From Nitrospira sp. UBA5698 (GTDB lineage Bacteria; Nitrospirota; Nitrospiria; Nitrospirales; Nitrospiraceae), in the NCBI GenBank assembly GCA_002420115.1, contig DIHK01000036.1:23768-39768 (forward strand): a stretch of 16,001 nt of DNA, written 5' to 3'. Positions 13,423-16,001 of the stretch are shown here, piece after piece. Below the pieces are notes generated by a model, which saw nothing but the letters and a program-made list of their open reading frames with translations, did no database searches and was not told the origin of the DNA. Position 1 is the first letter of the stretch. The number at the start of each line of letters is the position of its first letter. The translations under genes and the position numbers were made by a program.

Positions 13423-14361
13423 ATGAGTACCGTTTCATCGCCAACTGGAGGACCGGCCATACAGGTTCAAACCCTTCGCTCACCACTCCTGCTAAATGCC
13501 GCCTTCTCGGGTGCAAATGGCTTGCTGCTAATCCTGGCATCGCCTATGGTAGCCGCGTGGCTTGGGCCGCAAGCGACTTGGATCTACGAGCTTGTTGGAG
13601 TTGGGCTCCTGCTTTTCGGCCTGACCCTCAGCATCGTTGCGGTACGCCCGACCCCTCTCGCCGTGCTCGCCATCACAGGCGCTGATGTTGCGTGGGTCGT
13701 TTCCACGACGGTCACCCTTCTCGTCTGGCGACACGACTTCACGTCGCTGGGGTGGGGCTTGGTCTTAGCCACCAACGCCGTCGTCTCGGTTCTTGCTTGG
13801 TTTCAGCAGCGCTCAATTCGAACCGCATTCCAAGCCCCGAGCGGCGCGCCGGACGAGTACCAAGTCTGCATCGCTGTGAACACGCCTGTGGCCGCTGATG
13901 CTTTTTGGAGTGTGCTCGCCGACTTGGGGGCCATTCAGCGCTATATGCCGGCGCTTAAGTCTTCCGCGCTCACTGTGGGTGAGACATCCGGCGTTGGCTG
14001 CGTGCGCACGTGCGAGAACATTAAGGGCCAAGTGTGGTCGGAAGAGTGCGACCAGTGGGACGAGGGTAGGTCGTTCAGCGTAACCTTCCTGACTGACGCC
14101 CATGGCTTCCCCTTTCCGTTCTCGAAAATGCGTGGTGGGTGGCGGGTTGCACCCAACGCTACCGGTTGCCGGGTCGAGGTCTGGTGGCAGGTAGTCCCGC
14201 GTCGTCCAGCGACTGCTGCAGTAGTCCTGCCACTTATGGCGGCAGGCGCACAGCGCAGTTTTGCTGGAGTTGTCGAGCGCATGGCCGGCGTTGCGCAAGG
14301 GCGAACTATTGATTCCGGCACACTATCGGCTCTTCCCCGGTTTCACGCAGTGCTTTGTTAA
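13423..14361 (+). CDS. Four-helix membrane protein fused to SRPBCC (START-like) domain
   Basis: This 312-residue protein has two parts. Residues about 21-127 hold four hydrophobic helices (LLLNAAFSGANGLLLILASP; YELVGVGLLLFGLTLSIVAV; AVLAITGADVAWVVSTTVTL; GWGLVLATNAVVSVLAW). Residues about 147-290 form an SRPBCC domain: QVCIAVNTPVAADAFWSVLADLGAIQRYMPAL, then GCVRTCENIKGQVWSEECDQWDEGRSFSV and FPFPFSKMRGGWRV. SRPBCC domains bind hydrophobic ligands in a deep cavity, so membrane tethering suggests handling of a lipid or hydrophobic toxin (inference). ATG 13423 has AGGAG 7 bases upstream; GTG 13420 is less well spaced. It is followed 3 bases later by tetR, under the palindromic operator. Confidence 0.75.
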   Translation: MSTVSSPTGGPAIQVQTLRSPLLLNAAFSGANGLLLILASPMVAAWLGPQATWIYELVGVGLLLFGLTLSIVAVRPTPLAVLAITGADVAWVVSTTVTLLVWRHDFTSLGWGLVLATNAVVSVLAWFQQRSIRTAFQAPSGAPDEYQVCIAVNTPVAADAFWSVLADLGAIQRYMPALKSSALTVGETSGVGCVRTCENIKGQVWSEECDQWDEGRSFSVTFLTDAHGFPFPFSKMRGGWRVAPNATGCRVEVWWQVVPRRPATAAVVLPLMAAGAQRSFAGVVERMAGVAQGRTIDSGTLSALPRFHAVLC

Positions 14362-14364
14362 GCT

Positions 14365-14994
14365 GTGGCCGCCAAGGATCGATCCACCGCTACACGGGAC
14401 GCTATTGTCGAAGCGGCTATCGAGGAGTTCATCGAGCGTGGCTTCGCCGGTGTGCGCATGGAGCACGTAGCCAAACGTGCCGGTTATAACAAGGCGCTCG
14501 TCTACAGATGGTTTAAAGATAGGGAGACGTTGTTTCGCGAAGCGCTCAAACGGCGTTTCTCGCAGCGAGCCGGACTCTTGGACAAGCTTCCGGAAACTCT
14601 GCCCGAGATTCTCAGATGGTGGTCCCAGCAGACGGCCGCTGACCCGAATTTTATGCGGATGATTCTCCGTGAGGCGCTCGAAGCCAGAGACAAGGAGCCG
14701 GCCCATGCAGAGTTTCGGCGGGATTACTACCGGCGTCAGATTGAGCTTCTGAAGAGCTTTCAGGTGAATGGGCGCATTAGTCCAGAGTTCGACTTGGAGA
14801 TGCTCTTTATCGCGCTACTCTCGGTAGTCACGATGACGAGTGCACTCCCTCAGATCGTTCAGCTAGCGACAGGCTTGCGTCCTGGGGATAAGAAGTTTCG
14901 GAAGCGGTGGGCGGCTTTCCTCGAAATGCTTGCGGCGCACCTTTCCGGTGCCACCCGCTCCGCAGACTGTGCGGCGACAAAAAGAACAACGTGA
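14365..14994 (+). CDS. TetR-family transcriptional repressor
   Basis: This 209-residue protein has a standard TetR N-terminal HTH: TRDAIVEAAIEEFIERGFAG then VRMEHVAKRAGYNKALVYRWFKDRETLFREAL (about 31-61). The C-terminal ligand-binding part is helical (RWWSQQTAADPNFMRMILREALEA and FDLEMLFIALLSVVTM). A GTG start at 14365 lies 3 bases after the SRPBCC stop with no SD of its own, so translation is probably coupled. It probably represses its own operon through the 26-bp palindrome at 13331-13356. The inducer may be the hydrophobic ligand of the SRPBCC partner (inference). An internal ATG start is possible but would remove part of the HTH. Confidence 0.88.
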   Translation: MAAKDRSTATRDAIVEAAIEEFIERGFAGVRMEHVAKRAGYNKALVYRWFKDRETLFREALKRRFSQRAGLLDKLPETLPEILRWWSQQTAADPNFMRMILREALEARDKEPAHAEFRRDYYRRQIELLKSFQVNGRISPEFDLEMLFIALLSVVTMTSALPQIVQLATGLRPGDKKFRKRWAAFLEMLAAHLSGATRSADCAATKRTT

Positions 14995-15098
14995 AGAGCA
15001 CGACAAGTTGTCATTGGGCATTGCGAGCGAACAGCATACATAAAAAAACGACTCCCCTTTTCAGCTCCCATTTCAGCTCACCCAAGGGAGAATAAGAC

Positions 15099-15591
15099 AT
15101 GAAATTAGTAGCAGCCGCTCTCACTCTGGGCGTCGCCATGGTGACTCTTCTGCCGCCGAAGGTTCTCTCTGCCGGGCTGTCTGCACCGATCCTCAGCCTC
15201 AACAGGTCCCCCGATCTTCAGCAACTCTTCCAGGCAGAGACGAGGGAGCTTCTGCTTGGCACCCAGCGCATTGCGGGGGCGCTACCGATCGCAAATTGGG
15301 ACGGCATCGCGGACTCCGCCATGGCCATGCGGAACAGATACGTGCTTGAAAACACTCACGACGACTCCGCAGCACGACCTCGATAAGCTCCCGGATCAAT
15401 TCAAGGCCTTAGACGAAGCGTTTCGCCTCGGGGCCGAAAAGCTCGCACCGGCGGCCAAGACCAAGGATGCCGAGGCCGTATCGTTTCAGTCCTCCCGCCT
15501 GCTGGATACCTGCGTCGCCTGTCATTCGACCTATGCCAAGTCGAAGTTTCCGAACTTTCGATCCGAGGGAGGAGCTGAACACTGTCACTAG
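15099..15591 (+). pseudogene. Class II (c'/c556-like) cytochrome c, frameshifted
   Basis: The gene starts well (AAGGGAG, 8 bases before ATG 15099) with a signal peptide ending near LSAG, then SPDLQQLFQAETRELLLGTQ and WDGIADSAMAMRNRYVLENT. That frame stops at 15384. The rest continues in the next frame from about 15350-15380: HDLDKLPDQFKALDEAFRLG, KDAEAVSFQSSRLLDTCVACHSTYA, FPNF. The single C-terminal CVACH heme motif after an amphipathic four-helix-bundle pattern is typical of class II cytochromes c (c' and c556), which are periplasmic. Shifting one base between 15345 and 15380 restores a full gene of about 160 residues. This may be a true pseudogene, a sequencing error or, less likely, programmed frameshifting. 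Confidence 0.78.
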
Positions 15592-15681
15592 AACCCAGGC
15601 CGAAGCTCACTATGCGCTCGAAAGGTGTTGAGAGTCAGATTACGTCCAGGAGGTGCAGAAGCGGATTGCGGGAGAATTCGG

Positions 15682-16001
15682 CTAGCGCCGTTTGATCCCC
15701 AGCGCTTTGATGCGCGATGCCAGTGTTGTTGGTTTCATGCCCAATAGCGCCGCGGCACCGTCTGGTCCGAAAATCTTTCCCTTCGTGAGTCGCAAGGCCT
15801 GCGCAATGTTCTCCTGCTCTTGCCGTCTCCAATCATGTCGAGTCGCCACCCGCGATGCTGTGAGAGCCGATGGTGAGGGCGTCATAGTGTCACGGGAGGG
15901 AGCGGGTTGAAGATGAATGTCCAGAGTGCGGCCTTGGGAAAGAATGACGGCGCGCTCCACGACGTTCTGGAGTTCGCGCACATTCCCCGGCCAGGTGTGG
16001 G
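15682..16001 (-). CDS. Sigma-54-dependent activator, C-terminal end (cut by window edge)
   Basis: The frame enters from the right edge with WPGNVRELQNVVERAVILSQG, the end of the AAA+ sigma-54 interaction domain. A linker rich in Thr/Pro/Ser follows, then a Fis-type HTH: RRQEQENIAQALRLTKGKIFGPDGAAALLGMKPTTLASRIKALGIKRR. About 106 residues are visible. Such activators open sigma-54 promoters and are often response regulators or small-molecule sensors; the sensor half is outside the window. The HTH (KIFGPDGAAALLGMKPTTL) resembles the FhlA-like group. It is convergent with the cytochrome gene, 90 bases apart. Confidence 0.9.
   Translation of the reverse strand, partial: HTWPGNVRELQNVVERAVILSQGRTLDIHLQPAPSRDTMTPSPSALTASRVATRHDWRRQEQENIAQALRLTKGKIFGPDGAAALLGMKPTTLASRIKALGIKRR

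Noticed and set aside
13813..14298. 161-codon minus-strand frame inside the SRPBCC gene
   Set aside because: Shadow of a gene with transmembrane segments and SRPBCC motifs; no SD or family match.
14986..15016. Possible terminator hairpin after tetR (ACAACGTG / CACGACAAGTTGT)
   Set aside because: The pairing needs a large bulge and no T-tract follows, so it is not convincing.

Overview
The window reads as part of a Gram-negative chromosome, or of an element integrated in one. I infer a Nitrospira-like (Nitrospirota) host from the gene repertoire and protein style: paired arsenic genes, a DUF4403 lipoprotein, a DsrE protein and small zinc-ribbon ORFs. This is an impression, since no rRNA or other marker gene is present.

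Layout. Positions 1-1433 (minus) hold the start of a type IV secretion/conjugation operon in the order virB2, virB3, virB4, with virB4 running off the left edge. A 0.7-kb stretch without a gene leads to a plus-strand RadC-type JAB/MPN gene (2198-2671) lacking the N-terminal half of RadC. This accessory gene often accompanies conjugative elements. Another gene-poor stretch (2672-3200) follows.

Positions 6977-3201 (minus) form a tight four-gene arsenic operon: arsM (arsenite methyltransferase), arsR (repressor, overlapping arsM by one base), arsS (arsenosugar radical SAM enzyme) and a PiT-family phosphate permease. A 9-bp inverted repeat lies in the arsM leader. Divergent from it is a mercury-type MerR regulator (7256-7693) preceded by a textbook MerR promoter/operator. 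It is followed not by mercury transport or reductase genes but by an AhpD/CMD-like CxxC protein (7788-8165). ArsM, ArsS and the AhpD-like protein fit a methylarsenical/arsenosugar programme in which the AhpD-like protein could handle thiol or peroxide chemistry (inference).

Positions 8354-11693 (minus) hold a DUF1295 membrane protein, a large DUF4403 lipoprotein and an intact DsrE gene. Just past the DUF4403 stop lies the broken tail of a second, diverged DsrE paralogue. Divergent from dsrE are two small zinc-ribbon proteins and a small exported protein (11928-12992). Three dyads with CRP-like geometry (TGTRA-N6-TTACA) occur in regulatory gaps only: one between arsM and merR, two between dsrE and the first zinc-ribbon gene.

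Positions 13331-14994 form a self-contained cassette: two long perfect palindromes, a four-helix membrane protein fused to an SRPBCC domain, and a TetR regulator. Then come a frameshifted class II (c'/c556-like) cytochrome c (15099-15591) and, on the minus strand, the C-terminus of a sigma-54-dependent activator leaving the right edge.
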